51,234 bases of DNA from Candidatus Gottesmanbacteria bacterium GW2011_GWC1_43_10 (GCA_000995415.1 LCEX01000005.1:1-51234), one strand, 5' to 3'; shown: positions 23,584 to 31,756, counted from the stretch's first letter. Made by a program: numbers and translations. The notes: generated from the letters alone by a model not told the origin.

Positions 23584-24435
23584 ATGATAAAAGGCATTAT
23601 TCTTGATGTGGATGGAGTGATTGTTGGCGGAAAACCCGGTGTTAATTTTCCTGTCCCTCACAAAGATGTCATCGACGCGTTGCGGTCGATTAGTAGAAGC
23701 GGAATATATGTATCTTTATGTACAGCCAAACCCGGATTTGCCATCAGTCGCCTCGTAAAGCAGATAGGACTTGATACAATACATATCTCCAACGGTGGAG
23801 CAGAAGTAATAAATCATGTGCAAAATAAAATTCTTGAAAATCACTCAATTGATATAGAGTCAGGAGCGAGATTCGTAAAAGAAACCAGGGCGAGAAGATT
23901 GTATACAGAAGCATATACCACGGTAGGTTATGCAATTGAAAAAGGTTCATTCTGCAAATTGACAGAAATAAATATGTCTATTCTTGATACAAAACCTCTA
24001 CAGGTATCTTCTCTCGAGGATTTTGTCCGGCAAAACGAAATCGTCAAAATAATGCCCGCAGCTTTTAATGATTTTGACAAACAAACAATAGAGTCTCTCA
24101 TGAGTAATTTTTCTAAACTTCAGCTTCAATGGGGTGGCAATCTTGCATATGCGCCGACGCTTTTTGGTGTTGTTACTCAAAATGGAGTAACTAAAAAATC
24201 CGGAGCGTGTGACATATCCAAACATACAGGCATTCCATTCGATAAAATGTTGGGCATTGGAGACGGGCTAAGCGATTTGGAATTTATGCAACTATGTACA
24301 TATATCGGGACGGTCGCAAATGCGGAAGAGAAAGTGAAAGAGTACGTTAAAAACAGGAAGAGTAACGGTTATATCGGTCGATCAGTTGATGAAAATGGGA
24401 TCCTAGATATCCTGAAGTATTTTAAAGTTGGATAG
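23584..24435 (+). CDS. Cof-type HAD hydrolase
   Basis: 283 aa. Motif I GIILDVDGVIVGG with the nucleophile Asp; SLCTAKPGFAISRLV (motif II Thr region); KSGACDISKHTG (motif III Lys); LGIGDGLSDLEFM (motif IV acidic pair). The large insert (about 85-190) is the Cof-type cap. Probably a sugar-phosphate phosphatase; substrate unknown. Ends in a strong hairpin shared with the convergent gene. Confidence 0.82.
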   Translation: MIKGIILDVDGVIVGGKPGVNFPVPHKDVIDALRSISRSGIYVSLCTAKPGFAISRLVKQIGLDTIHISNGGAEVINHVQNKILENHSIDIESGARFVKETRARRLYTEAYTTVGYAIEKGSFCKLTEINMSILDTKPLQVSSLEDFVRQNEIVKIMPAAFNDFDKQTIESLMSNFSKLQLQWGGNLAYAPTLFGVVTQNGVTKKSGACDISKHTGIPFDKMLGIGDGLSDLEFMQLCTYIGTVANAEEKVKEYVKNRKSNGYIGRSVDENGILDILKYFKVG

Positions 24436-24451
24436 CTCCAAAGCTATCCAA
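24428..24451. terminator. bidirectional hairpin between convergent genes
   Basis: TTGGATAGCT and AGCTATCCAA form a perfect ten-pair stem with a CCAA loop, spanning both stop codons. There is no clear T-run, so termination is plausible but not certain. The right arm overlaps a degenerate copy of the 36-nt repeat. Confidence 0.6.
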
Positions 24452-24465
24452 CTCGTCGGGCGGGA
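24442..24465. repeat. 36-nt repeat, degenerate copy D
   Basis: AGCTATCCAACTCGTCGGGC resembles the distal two-thirds of copies A and B with a few mismatches. It encodes the last residues (SPPARRVG) of the minus-strand membrane protein. Confidence 0.6.
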
Positions 24466-25079
24466 GGTGACCCCTGGTGTTTGGCGGTGTGACTGACTAA
24501 ATCTACCACAGTTTTTATTCCCAAGAACAGGATTAATTTGATCTGATCATGGAAAAGAGCGCCCACAATCAGAGTCAGATGCATGGGTATAATGCGTTTG
24601 TAGGGAGCAAACAGGACAGAACCAATATTTGGCACCAACTTTTGATCATTTATCCTATTGTGCAGGAAGGAATAAAAATGATTTGCGAAAAAGATCGCTC
24701 CACCTAGCAAAACGTCACTTGCCGCAAATCGCAAGTTGGTTGGAGGAATAAATTCTGAAAGGAAGATGGCGTAGATAAAATGGAAAAAGCCATAATGAAA
24801 CAAAAAGAAAAAGGCAGTAAAGAGTTTGGTTGAGGTTGTGGGTGAAGCAGGTTGGTGGTTTATCTCAAAATTTTCGGTCGAAAAGTGTTTTAAAGATAAA
24901 ATCCGCAAAAAGTTGAAAAACCCGATGATGATACTTTGCAGCCAATAGACCCAAAGTGCCGTGGATATATCCCACTTTTGGGCTACAGCCAAAACGATGA
25001 CGATGACATTGGACAAAAGTAACCCCAGAGTTGAAGAATCGAATATAAATTGACTGGACTCTTTCAGTTTAATATTCAT
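24444..25079 (-). CDS. membrane protein (DUF6498-like)
   Basis: 211 aa, about six hydrophobic segments; WVYWLQSIIIGFFNFLRI and FFHFIYAIFLSEF are conserved-looking membrane motifs of a family I associate with DUF6498. Overlaps msrB by 4 nt, so they are coupled. Its C-terminal tail is encoded by a degenerate 36-nt repeat, meaning the natural stop was probably displaced. Function unknown. Confidence 0.65.
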   Translation of the reverse strand: MNIKLKESSQFIFDSSTLGLLLSNVIVIVLAVAQKWDISTALWVYWLQSIIIGFFNFLRILSLKHFSTENFEINHQPASPTTSTKLFTAFFFLFHYGFFHFIYAIFLSEFIPPTNLRFAASDVLLGGAIFFANHFYSFLHNRINDQKLVPNIGSVLFAPYKRIIPMHLTLIVGALFHDQIKLILFLGIKTVVDLVSHTAKHQGSPPARRVG

Positions 25080-25468
25080 TTTTCGCGAATGGTTTTTGGG
25101 AGCTGATTTCCCTTTTTGACAAACTTAAGAGAAAGCGAATTGACGCAGTGACGAGTGTTGGTTTCAGTGAATTTTTCTCCCATAAACACATGTCCTAAAT
25201 GTCCACCACAATTGGCGCATTGGATTTCTGTTCGTTGTCCATCCGGATCGGGAAGGTGCTTAACTGCATTTGGATAATTTTCATCAAATGCCGGCCATCC
25301 GCAACCTGCCTCAAATTTACTTTTGGAAGAAAAAAGGGGTGCATTGCACCTTTTGCAAATAAAAGTCCCGTCGACAAAAAAATTATCGTACTCGCCACTT
25401 CCAGCAGGCTCTGTGTCTTTGTCTTCAATAATATGTTTTTCTTGAGCGGTGAGGGGATTGTATGGCAT
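25076..25468 (-). CDS. msrB: peptide methionine-(R)-S-oxide reductase
   Basis: 130 aa, normal MsrB. Zinc Cys pairs in CKRCNAPLF and CANCGGHLGHVF, FEAGCGWPAF, and catalytic Cys in NTRHCVNSLSLKF. Repairs oxidised methionine in proteins using a thiol reductant. No msrA is present in the window. Confidence 0.95.
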   Translation of the reverse strand: MPYNPLTAQEKHIIEDKDTEPAGSGEYDNFFVDGTFICKRCNAPLFSSKSKFEAGCGWPAFDENYPNAVKHLPDPDGQRTEIQCANCGGHLGHVFMGEKFTETNTRHCVNSLSLKFVKKGNQLPKTIREK

Positions 25469-25538
25469 GACAGATTAATTGTAATGCATTTCTATACATC
25501 TTGCACCCAAAATAGTTTATGTATGCAGCCATTTGGTA

Positions 25539-25574
25539 TCCGGAGGTGTCAAGCTATTCCACTCGTCGGGTGGG
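25539..25574. repeat. 36-nt repeat, copy B
   Basis: Identical over 36 nt to copy A inside folA. Intergenic, at the left edge of the AT-rich block; an inverted copy marks the right side (28778-28812). Confidence 0.9.
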
Positions 25575-25640
25575 AGTTCATTGATAGCCATGAGCAATAA
25601 CTCCACTAGCCTAAAGCGAGCATTTAGCTTTAACTATAAG

Positions 25641-25669
25641 TTGTATTAACCTGTCATAAACTTTATAAT
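25641..25669 (+). promoter_or_regulatory. sigma70-type promoter candidate
   Basis: TTGTAT, 17-nt spacer, TATAAT. It lies about 40 nt upstream of the first gene of the AT-rich block. Confidence 0.55.
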
Positions 25670-25708
25670 TACGTAAAATTAACTAATGACTTATATGCGT
25701 GTTACGAT

Positions 25709-26434
25709 ATGAAATTCTTACCTGTTTCAATTATTACTTTGCTTGCAGTAGCAGTAATTTTCCTTCTAATTAATACATTTGACATCAAACTTAAAGATGG
25801 GCAGGCTCAAGCATCACCCAAAACTGAAAAGCTTGGTTCATCTTTATTAAAAGATATTGAAGCATATAAAAAGAAGATGGAAGCAAGTCCCATGGTTGCA
25901 GGGACTAAAACAAGATTACCTCAAGCAACTTCACAAATTGCGAACTTGGTTGAATTATGTGAAGCAGATGCCGCATCATTCAAGGCTGATGCAAAATTAA
26001 AGTGGAATGTAAAAATAAAAGAAGAAGTGAACAAATACAATGACCCAGTTATGAAAGCGGCATTTGAAAATCTAATGCAATCAAATTACGATCAATATGA
26101 AGCGAATATCAATTTAATGGCGAGCTCTCAAAAAACTTGGTGTATTGAACACAACAGAAATTATTCAGGCTATGTTGCACCAGATGCGAAAATTGCACTT
26201 CCAAACTATCCAAGTGGCTCACCCTTGTCAGAGTGTATGAAAAAGAGTAACTGTACATATGGATGCTCAGTACCTGACTATGATGTGGAATATGTTTTAA
26301 ATACAATTGCAACGCACAAAAGAGAACTTGAGATTTCTATTGCAGCAGGTGGATACCAGCAGGAAATTTGGGAAGAAGCACTAAATACAGACTTTGCTAG
26401 ATATGAAAGCTATTGTGGAAAGATTTCCAATTAA
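25709..26434 (+). CDS. secreted or membrane-anchored hypothetical protein
   Basis: 241 aa. One N-terminal hydrophobic segment, then a helical, charged extracytoplasmic domain. Cysteines in SECMKKSNCTYGCSVPDYD and CGKISN suggest disulphides. Codons are strongly A/T-ending compared with neighbours, which indicates recent acquisition. Overlaps the next gene. No family recognised. Confidence 0.65.
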   Translation: MKFLPVSIITLLAVAVIFLLINTFDIKLKDGQAQASPKTEKLGSSLLKDIEAYKKKMEASPMVAGTKTRLPQATSQIANLVELCEADAASFKADAKLKWNVKIKEEVNKYNDPVMKAAFENLMQSNYDQYEANINLMASSQKTWCIEHNRNYSGYVAPDAKIALPNYPSGSPLSECMKKSNCTYGCSVPDYDVEYVLNTIATHKRELEISIAAGGYQQEIWEEALNTDFARYESYCGKISN

Positions 26435-26924
26435 ACAAAAAAAAGTAATATACTCTTTACTTCAAATAAAGTTAGTTTTCGCAGCCCTACTTTTATTATT
26501 TACAGTCGACTATATTTTTACTGAAATTTTTGGCGGGGATTACTACGAAAAAAACCTTATACTTCTTAGCATATTAATAATCACTACTATTTACATAATT
26601 ACGGGTTTTATTGTTTGGTTTAGAAGTAAGGTTCAATTGTTCAGTATCCATAGGATTATCCCAGCACTATTGGCATATTTTACTTACTCATTATTTAAGA
26701 TAACTCATGCAGATCAAATGCCAGAGGTTGTACCCCTTCTCAATATTTTAACCGTTATTTTAATCGGACTATTTTTTACTTCCATCGTTTTATTTATTGA
26801 AACACTAATTAAGTCAGACTCTAGATCAAGAAAAAAATATTTGCTTTATTTTGGAATAGCTTTTGTATTAATGGCGATAGATACTTTTACACGAATCTTT
26901 GAATTTATTAAGACTAAATTTTAG
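26403..26924 (+). CDS. polytopic membrane protein, hypothetical
   Basis: About 173 aa from ATG, four hydrophobic segments, AT-rich codons. Its start lies inside the 3' end of the preceding gene (32-nt overlap), so they form a unit. Function unknown. Confidence 0.6.
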   Translation: MKAIVERFPIKQKKVIYSLLQIKLVFAALLLLFTVDYIFTEIFGGDYYEKNLILLSILIITTIYIITGFIVWFRSKVQLFSIHRIIPALLAYFTYSLFKITHADQMPEVVPLLNILTVILIGLFFTSIVLFIETLIKSDSRSRKKYLLYFGIAFVLMAIDTFTRIFEFIKTKF

Positions 26925-26977
26925 AAAAAGTAGATTCCCATTTTGAGTTATAATCTGGCAAATAAGAGGAGATTGAT

Positions 26978-27224
26978 ATGGATAGTAAAACTCAAGCGCT
27001 TTTTGATGCTAAAGTAGCAATAATCAAAAGAGACTTGGCAAATGAAATAAGGAAGGTTGAAGATAAATACGACACACTAGATGAAAGAGACTTGAGATGA
27101 AAGAGACTTGATAAGAGGGAATAAATTTGAAGAAGAATTACAACGAGTACAAGGTGATGCTGAATTAAAAATAAAAACATTGAAAGCTGCACTAGAAAGA
27201 GAATCAACTTATAAGGCTTTATAA
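26978..27224 (+). pseudogene. small coiled-coil gene split by a 16-bp tandem duplication
   Basis: The ATG has a TATAAT box and AGAGGAG upstream. The frame reads MDSKTQALFDAKVAII onward for 40 codons and stops in TGA inside GATGAAAGAGACTTGA, which is repeated exactly in tandem at 27080-27095 and 27096-27111. Removing one copy restores a frame through GNKFEEELQRVQGDAELK to a TAA, giving one coiled-coil protein of about 76 aa. Either a recent pseudogene or a reversible switch. Confidence 0.65.
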
Positions 27225-27225
27225 C

Positions 27226-27620
27226 ATGACAAATTTTACGAATACAATCCAGATACGCGTGTTTTTGAGATTTTGTGCAGGAATGGGAAGTTTCAGCCAC
27301 TAGTCTTAAGAGTTAAGAGTGATGAAAAGTATCAATCTACGCTGTTCGAATTATTGTTACGAAATTGGGAAAAGTTAGGTGATTATACAATTAGTAAGTC
27401 AATTCTTATGACTGATTACTCAAAATTACTAAATAGAGATATTACTTATGACATTTTTAAATCTATTTTTAGACATTTAAGAGATAAAATAGTTGCAGCT
27501 AGGTTAGATACACTTATTTGCACAGGTTTTGAAGAAAATGAGCAGGGTGGTAGTACAGGTATTCTGGGGACGGGGAGAGAAAAGGAAGTCGTAAGAGCTT
27601 TAATCATGCACAAATTTTAG
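27226..27620 (+). CDS. hypothetical protein with apparent early frameshift
   Basis: The long frame encodes YEYNPDTRVFEIL, then FQPLVLRVKSDEKYQSTL and ends TGREKEVVRALIMHKF, but has no good start before a TTG at 27273. An ATG at 27226 is one base out of frame. The junction is A_AAT_TTT, which matches a -1 slippery heptamer; alternatively one base was lost from a homopolymer. The product would be about 130 aa, soluble. No family recognised. Confidence 0.5.
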
Positions 27621-27930
27621 ATTAACAATGTGTTACAATTCTCTTCATGAAATGAAGGCAAAAAAAAGAAGCGGACATACGAGATATCCGCTTCATGTTT
27701 AGTATTGACAGATTAACATAAATAGCCACAAAAGTCAACATAAAATATTAACTTATCAGTTGGAACTGGGAGGCCGTAGTCCAACAATTTATCCCCTTCA
27801 CCTTCAAACTGTACTTACCGCCACTTCGAAAAGCGAGAATAATAATTGAAAGAAATAACTGGAGACAGATTAGAAAAGCCCGTGCGCCGTACGTCAAAAC
27901 TCACCACTCTAATTTTGGATAGAAGTTGAA
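27621..27930. other. intergenic stretch without a gene
   Basis: Holds a promoter-like word (27617-27642) nearly identical to the ychF promoter and a strong hairpin. No credible frame in the remainder. Confidence 0.4.
27659..27694 (-). terminator. intrinsic terminator, minus strand
   Basis: GAAGCGGA and TCCGCTTC form an eight-pair stem; on the minus strand it is followed by eight T. Ends transcription coming from the SDR gene. Confidence 0.7.
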
Positions 27931-28728
27931 TTAAAACTCGTGAGTATCTGCAATAGTTTTCCCGCCATCAACAACAATGCTTTGACCGTTTATGTATGAA
28001 GACTGGTCGCTGGCAAGAAAAGAGACGACGTTTGCTATCTCTTCTACTTCACAGACTCTGCGCATGGGGTACTGCTTGGCAACGTCTTTGTACCAGGCTT
28101 CAAGTTGTTCTGGCGTTCTATTATTTTCTGAGTTAGCGATTTTTACAAAACCTGGTATTACTGAGTTACTTCGAATCTTTGGCGCAAAATCTACCGCCAT
28201 GGTTCTTGTAAGGGCGTCGATTGCCGCCTTCGATACTGAATAAACACTGAAGTTAGGAAGGGAAATAAAACTTTCTATGGAGGAAATGCTAATTATTGTC
28301 CCGCCTCCTGATTCTAGAATCAGAGGAATTGAGTACTTGCACATCTTGAAGTATCCATTTAGGTTCACCTCAAGGGTTTCATTCCATTCTTCTTCTGATA
28401 TTTCAGCAACGTTTTTTGCCATTCCTGGAGAATATCGGGCAACGCAATTTACCAGACAAGTAAGTCCACCGTAGAGTTTCTTTGTTTCTTGAAGCAGTTT
28501 CTGAACTTCATCAGTTTTGGTAACGTCAGCTTTTATAAATACCGCCTCACCGCCATTTTCCTTGATAATCTCAACTGTCCTTTGACCCATTTCTCCCAGG
28601 TCAACGACGACAATTTTGTGCCCATCTTTTGCAAGTCTTATAGAAACGGCCCCGCCAATCGAATTTCCTCCAGCCTTGTATCCCATCGCGCCACCAGTAA
28701 CTATCGCTACTTTTTTATCAGAACCCAT
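27931..28728 (-). CDS. short-chain dehydrogenase/reductase
   Basis: 265 aa from the ATG at MGSDKKVAIV; more upstream codons come from a repeat copy. Rossmann fold with VVVDLGEMGQ, LVNCVARYSP (NNAG-like), SISSIESF (catalytic Ser) and YSVSKAAID (Tyr, Lys), ending SSYINGQSIVVDGGK. Odd: the N-terminal glycine motif is longer than usual (TGGAMGYKAGGNSIGG). NAD(P)-dependent oxidoreductase; substrate unknown. Confidence 0.88.
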   Translation of the reverse strand: MGSDKKVAIVTGGAMGYKAGGNSIGGAVSIRLAKDGHKIVVVDLGEMGQRTVEIIKENGGEAVFIKADVTKTDEVQKLLQETKKLYGGLTCLVNCVARYSPGMAKNVAEISEEEWNETLEVNLNGYFKMCKYSIPLILESGGGTIISISSIESFISLPNFSVYSVSKAAIDALTRTMAVDFAPKIRSNSVIPGFVKIANSENNRTPEQLEAWYKDVAKQYPMRRVCEVEEIANVVSFLASDQSSYINGQSIVVDGGKTIADTHEF

Positions 28729-28777
28729 GTAGTTATTATACGAACTTCGACATCTTTTTACTAGAGAAAGTATCACC

Positions 28778-28812
28778 CCCACCCGACGAGTGGGATAGCT
28801 AGACACCTCCGG
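28778..28812. repeat. 36-nt repeat, inverted copy C
   Basis: Reverse complement of copies A/B with two mismatches over 35 nt. Together with copy B it brackets the block from 25.6 to 28.8 kb. Confidence 0.85.
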
Positions 28813-28902
28813 TTTTAGTCAAAAGTTAAGTGTTTTATACCCTCCAGGGTTCTTTGATGGCCGACTTGATCTAAAGTGAACTCCTTTAATCAGGCATAAA
28901 TA

Positions 28903-28928
28903 TTAGATTAGCAATGTGCTACAATTCT
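28903..28928 (+). promoter_or_regulatory. ychF promoter with near-leaderless start
   Basis: TGCTACAAT provides an extended -10; it ends seven bases before the ychF ATG. The 26-nt word recurs at 27617-27642 with two differences. Confidence 0.55.
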
Positions 28929-28932
28929 TCAA

Positions 28933-30087
28933 ATGAATCTTTCTGTAGGCATTATTGGTCTCCCAAATGCGGGGAAGTCTACTCTTTTTAACGCGCTACT
29001 TAAAAAACAGGTGGCGTTTGCGGCGAATTTTCCGTTCGCAACGATAGAACCCAACGTGGGTGTGGTTCCCGTGCCGGATAAACGTTTACCAGTTATTGCA
29101 AAGCTTGTTAACACTGAAAAGATCGTGCCGGCGATTGTGAAATTTGTCGATATTGCGGGATTGGTTAAAGGCGCAGCCCAAGGCGAAGGTTTGGGAAATA
29201 AATTTCTGTCCCATATCAGGGAAGTGGATTTGATTTGTAATGTAGTACGGACTTTTCAAGATGCAGATGTAGTTCATGTGGCCGGAAACGTGGATCCGAA
29301 ACGCGATCAGGAGATAGTTGAAGCAGAACTTATTTTAGCTGATTTGCAAACGTTAGAAAAACAACCAGAGCCCAGAGGAGTTGTTGAAAAGGAAGTGCAA
29401 AAACGGTGGGAAGTTATTCAAAAGTTAAAAACTTCACTTAACCAGGCCCAACCAGCGCGAGATGTGATTGCTGATCTGCATGAAAAGGAATTAGTCAAAG
29501 ATTTACATTTACTTACCATGAAACCCGTTCTTTTTGTGCTAAACGTTGGTGAAAAAGAATTGACTAGTAATTCTGTCATCCCCGCGTCGGCCAAAGGCCG
29601 ATCCGCCTTTGGTGGAAAAGCGGGGATCCAGATTCCCGGTCAAGCCGGGAATGACAAGAATGGACGCGGGAATGATGGTAATAGTAATGATGTGGTCGTG
29701 ATTTCGGCGAAAATTGAATCAGAACTGGCGGGACTTTCTGACATTGAACAAAAAGAATATTTGCAAAGTTTGGGGCTCGAAAAATCTGGTTTGGAGAGGC
29801 TGATTCAAAAAGCCTACCAAAAATTAAACTTAATTTCTTTCCTTACAGGTGGAGAATTGGAAGCTCGGGCTTGGACAATTGAAAAAGGCACCAAAGCGCC
29901 CCAAGCAGCCGGAGTGATCCATACAGATTTTGAAAAAGGTTTTATCAAAGCCGAAGTGATCAGTTACGATGATTTTGTAAGCGTCGGCGGTTGGACCAAG
30001 GCGCGTGAAGTAGGCAAAGTCAGGCTTGAAGGTAAAGAATACGTGATGCAGGATGGAGATGTGGTAGATTTCAAAGTTAACGCTTGA
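28933..30087 (+). CDS. ychF: Obg-family ATPase/GTPase YchF (OLA1-like)
   Basis: 384 aa. G1 GLPNAGKSTLFN, G2 region FPFATIEPNVGVVPV, G3 VDIAGLVKGAAQGEG, G4-like NVGE (not NKxD, typical of YchF and its ATP preference), then TGS-like domain with EARAWTIEKGTKAPQAAGVIH. Binds ribosomes. Odd: after NVGEKEL a segment beginning NSVIPASAKGRSAFGG is encoded by an 81-nt palindromic element, exactly 27 codons, before the conserved VVISAKIESEL strand. Confidence 0.95.
   Translation: MNLSVGIIGLPNAGKSTLFNALLKKQVAFAANFPFATIEPNVGVVPVPDKRLPVIAKLVNTEKIVPAIVKFVDIAGLVKGAAQGEGLGNKFLSHIREVDLICNVVRTFQDADVVHVAGNVDPKRDQEIVEAELILADLQTLEKQPEPRGVVEKEVQKRWEVIQKLKTSLNQAQPARDVIADLHEKELVKDLHLLTMKPVLFVLNVGEKELTSNSVIPASAKGRSAFGGKAGIQIPGQAGNDKNGRGNDGNSNDVVVISAKIESELAGLSDIEQKEYLQSLGLEKSGLERLIQKAYQKLNLISFLTGGELEARAWTIEKGTKAPQAAGVIHTDFEKGFIKAEVISYDDFVSVGGWTKAREVGKVRLEGKEYVMQDGDVVDFKVNA
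29575..29655. repeat. GTCAT/ATGAC palindromic element, copy 5 (inside ychF)
   Basis: Starts GTCATCCCCGC, ends GCCGGGAATGAC; stems CCCCGC/GCGGGG and CCCGG/CCGGG with nested CGGCCAAAGGCCG. 81 nt, in frame, no stop codon in the used frame. Confidence 0.92.
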
Positions 30088-30135
30088 TTCGAAGGCGTCT
30101 AACCAAATCACTCGTGGGGGGGGTGACACACAGTT

Positions 30136-30477
30136 TTAGTAGGCAGTATAAAGACGAAATAAGGTTAGATGACCAGAATCTCCAGGTTTTATAATAGTAT
30201 AGCCTAAAATGATGGCTACCTCACGTTGTCCACCGACCCACTGTTCATACAAAGCATCGTCATCTGCCCCCCAACGCTCTTCGATTTCCCTAAATACATC
30301 TAGACCTTCTTGATAAGGAATTTTAACATCGGTTGCTCGGTATCTATCGTCAAGTTTAGTACCGGGTCGTATTATTTCGGGTTTGTCGTCTGGGCGCGTG
30401 ACAGAAAAAACTGTTAGCGTATTCTGATTTTTGTCATCAAGGGTTAAACATACCCCTGATTCCACTCTGCTAAACAT
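30136..30477 (-). CDS. hypothetical protein
   Basis: 113 aa from ATG. Beta-rich start (VCLTLDDKNQNTLTVFSV) and an acidic helix EIEERWGADDDALYEQW. Soluble. Convergent with ychF, whose stop is followed by a run of eight G. Function unknown. Confidence 0.6.
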   Translation of the reverse strand: MFSRVESGVCLTLDDKNQNTLTVFSVTRPDDKPEIIRPGTKLDDRYRATDVKIPYQEGLDVFREIEERWGADDDALYEQWVGGQREVAIILGYTIIKPGDSGHLTLFRLYTAY

Positions 30478-30539
30478 ATTAAGCTCTTATTATAGGTTAA
30501 TTTGTGTAAAAAGCAAGGCTGACTGTTTTTAAATAAGAT

Positions 30540-30737
30540 CTATTTAGGTTTTCGGTGGGAGAAGAGTGAGGTGATAAAACGGATCAGCCGTTTCCAGAGA
30601 CTTTTAGCCATAAACAGACTGGATAGGAGTCCTGCGATCAGGACTTGGAAAAACAGGCTGCCGCTGCCCGGATCAAGATAGGCGTGAGCGGGTTTGGCCA
30701 AAATGAGATAGATCAGGCTAACTAGTATGAGCTGCAT
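30540..30737 (-). CDS. small conserved membrane protein (AYLDPGSGS type)
   Basis: 65 aa from ATG. Signal-like hydrophobic start followed by AYLDPGSGSLFFQVLIAG, a motif common to a widespread family of tiny membrane proteins, then a basic tail. Often seen near envelope genes; function unknown. Confidence 0.7.
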   Translation of the reverse strand: MQLILVSLIYLILAKPAHAYLDPGSGSLFFQVLIAGLLSSLFMAKSLWKRLIRFITSLFSHRKPK

Positions 30738-30848
30738 AAAAAACTCCAAAAGCAATTATTCATCCTAACATAGAGCTGCTAGTGAAACAACCAAAAACTT
30801 AGGATCTTGGCGAAACACGGGTTTTATGCTAAAATCAAAGTCACATTT

Positions 30849-31148
30849 ATGCAGTACGAATTGGTATTGGTGGTAAAAGTGGGTTCTGACATAGCTAAGG
30901 CTTCAGAGGCGGTCAAAGATTTGCTTGAAAAAACAGGCTATAGTATCGCGGTAAATGAAGATTGGGGAAAGAAAAAATTGGCTTATCCTCTCAAAAAACA
31001 AACTGAAGGCCATTACCTCTATTTTACTATTGCCGGAACGGTTAACCCCAATCTTTTGCATACCAAATTTAAACAAGACGAAAGCATTTTACGTATGTTA
31101 GTGGTTAGAAAAGAAGAAGAACAAAACAATAATCAAATTGTCAAATAA
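30849..31148 (+). CDS. rpsF: 30S ribosomal protein S6
   Basis: 99 aa from ATG. YELVLVVKVGSDI, EDWGKKKLAYPLKKQTEGHY and ILRMLVVRKEE are the S6 landmarks. Binds S18 and 16S rRNA in the small-subunit platform. First gene of the rpsF-ssb-rpsR cluster. TAAAAT lies upstream as a possible -10. Confidence 0.95.
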   Translation: MQYELVLVVKVGSDIAKASEAVKDLLEKTGYSIAVNEDWGKKKLAYPLKKQTEGHYLYFTIAGTVNPNLLHTKFKQDESILRMLVVRKEEEQNNNQIVK

Positions 31149-31150
31149 TC

Positions 31151-31200
31151 CAATTATCCAATCATCAAATAAAATTGGATAATTTGAAATTGGATAATTT
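31151..31200. repeat. AATTATCCAAT-family repeat (rpsF-ssb gap)
   Basis: Arms CCAATTATCCAATCATC and ATTGGATAATTTG surround a short centre. Empty form of the family that flanks the S23 gene at 49113-49569. Confidence 0.85.
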
Positions 31201-31210
31201 TTGAGAGGTT

Positions 31211-31756
31211 ATGTCAGTCAGATCTTTAAATAAAGTCATGTTGATCGGCAATCTGACCCGCGATCCGGAACTGCGGTATACGCCGTCAGGGACAGCTGTT
31301 TGTTCTTTCGGGTTGGCGACCAACCGAGCTTGGACGACAGAAGGCGGAGAAAAAAAAGAGGAAACCGAATTCCACCGGATCGTATCCTGGAATAAACTGG
31401 CTGAACTTTGTAGTCAGCTTTTGACAAAGGGGCGCAAAGTGTTCGTTGAAGGCAGGCTTCAGACTAGGAGTTGGACCGGCCAAGACGGAGCCCAAAGGAC
31501 GAGTACCGAAATCGTGATTGATGATATGATCATTTTGGATCCGCGCAGGATGGTTGAATCAGGTGAAGGTGCAAGCATGCCGAGTCCAGCGGTAGCAGCG
31601 CCAGCGCCGATGGTTAACAATAGTCAACCACCGACTGCCACCAGCAATCAAGACGATACGACAGCAGCAAAAACAACTAAAACCGAGACAGTCGTAGAAA
31701 AACCAGAACCGGAAGCACCTAAAGAAGACATCAATCCGGATGATATACCTTTTTAA
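31211..31756 (+). CDS. ssb: single-stranded DNA-binding protein
   Basis: 181 aa. OB fold with LNKVMLIGNLTRDPELRYTP, FHRIVSWNKLAELCSQLL and GRLQTRSWTGQDG, a Pro/Ala/Thr-rich linker and an acidic C-terminal tip INPDDIPF that recruits replication and repair proteins. GAGAGG precedes the ATG. Confidence 0.96.
   Translation: MSVRSLNKVMLIGNLTRDPELRYTPSGTAVCSFGLATNRAWTTEGGEKKEETEFHRIVSWNKLAELCSQLLTKGRKVFVEGRLQTRSWTGQDGAQRTSTEIVIDDMIILDPRRMVESGEGASMPSPAVAAPAPMVNNSQPPTATSNQDDTTAAKTTKTETVVEKPEPEAPKEDINPDDIPF

Noticed and set aside
27931-28806. Longer SDR protein starting in the repeat
   Set aside because: The extra N-terminal residues come from repeat copy C; the ATG at MGSDKK fits the start of the Rossmann fold.
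30116-30123. Run of eight G after ychF as a quadruplex or phase-variable tract
   Set aside because: A single G-run cannot form a quadruplex alone and it lies outside any reading frame.
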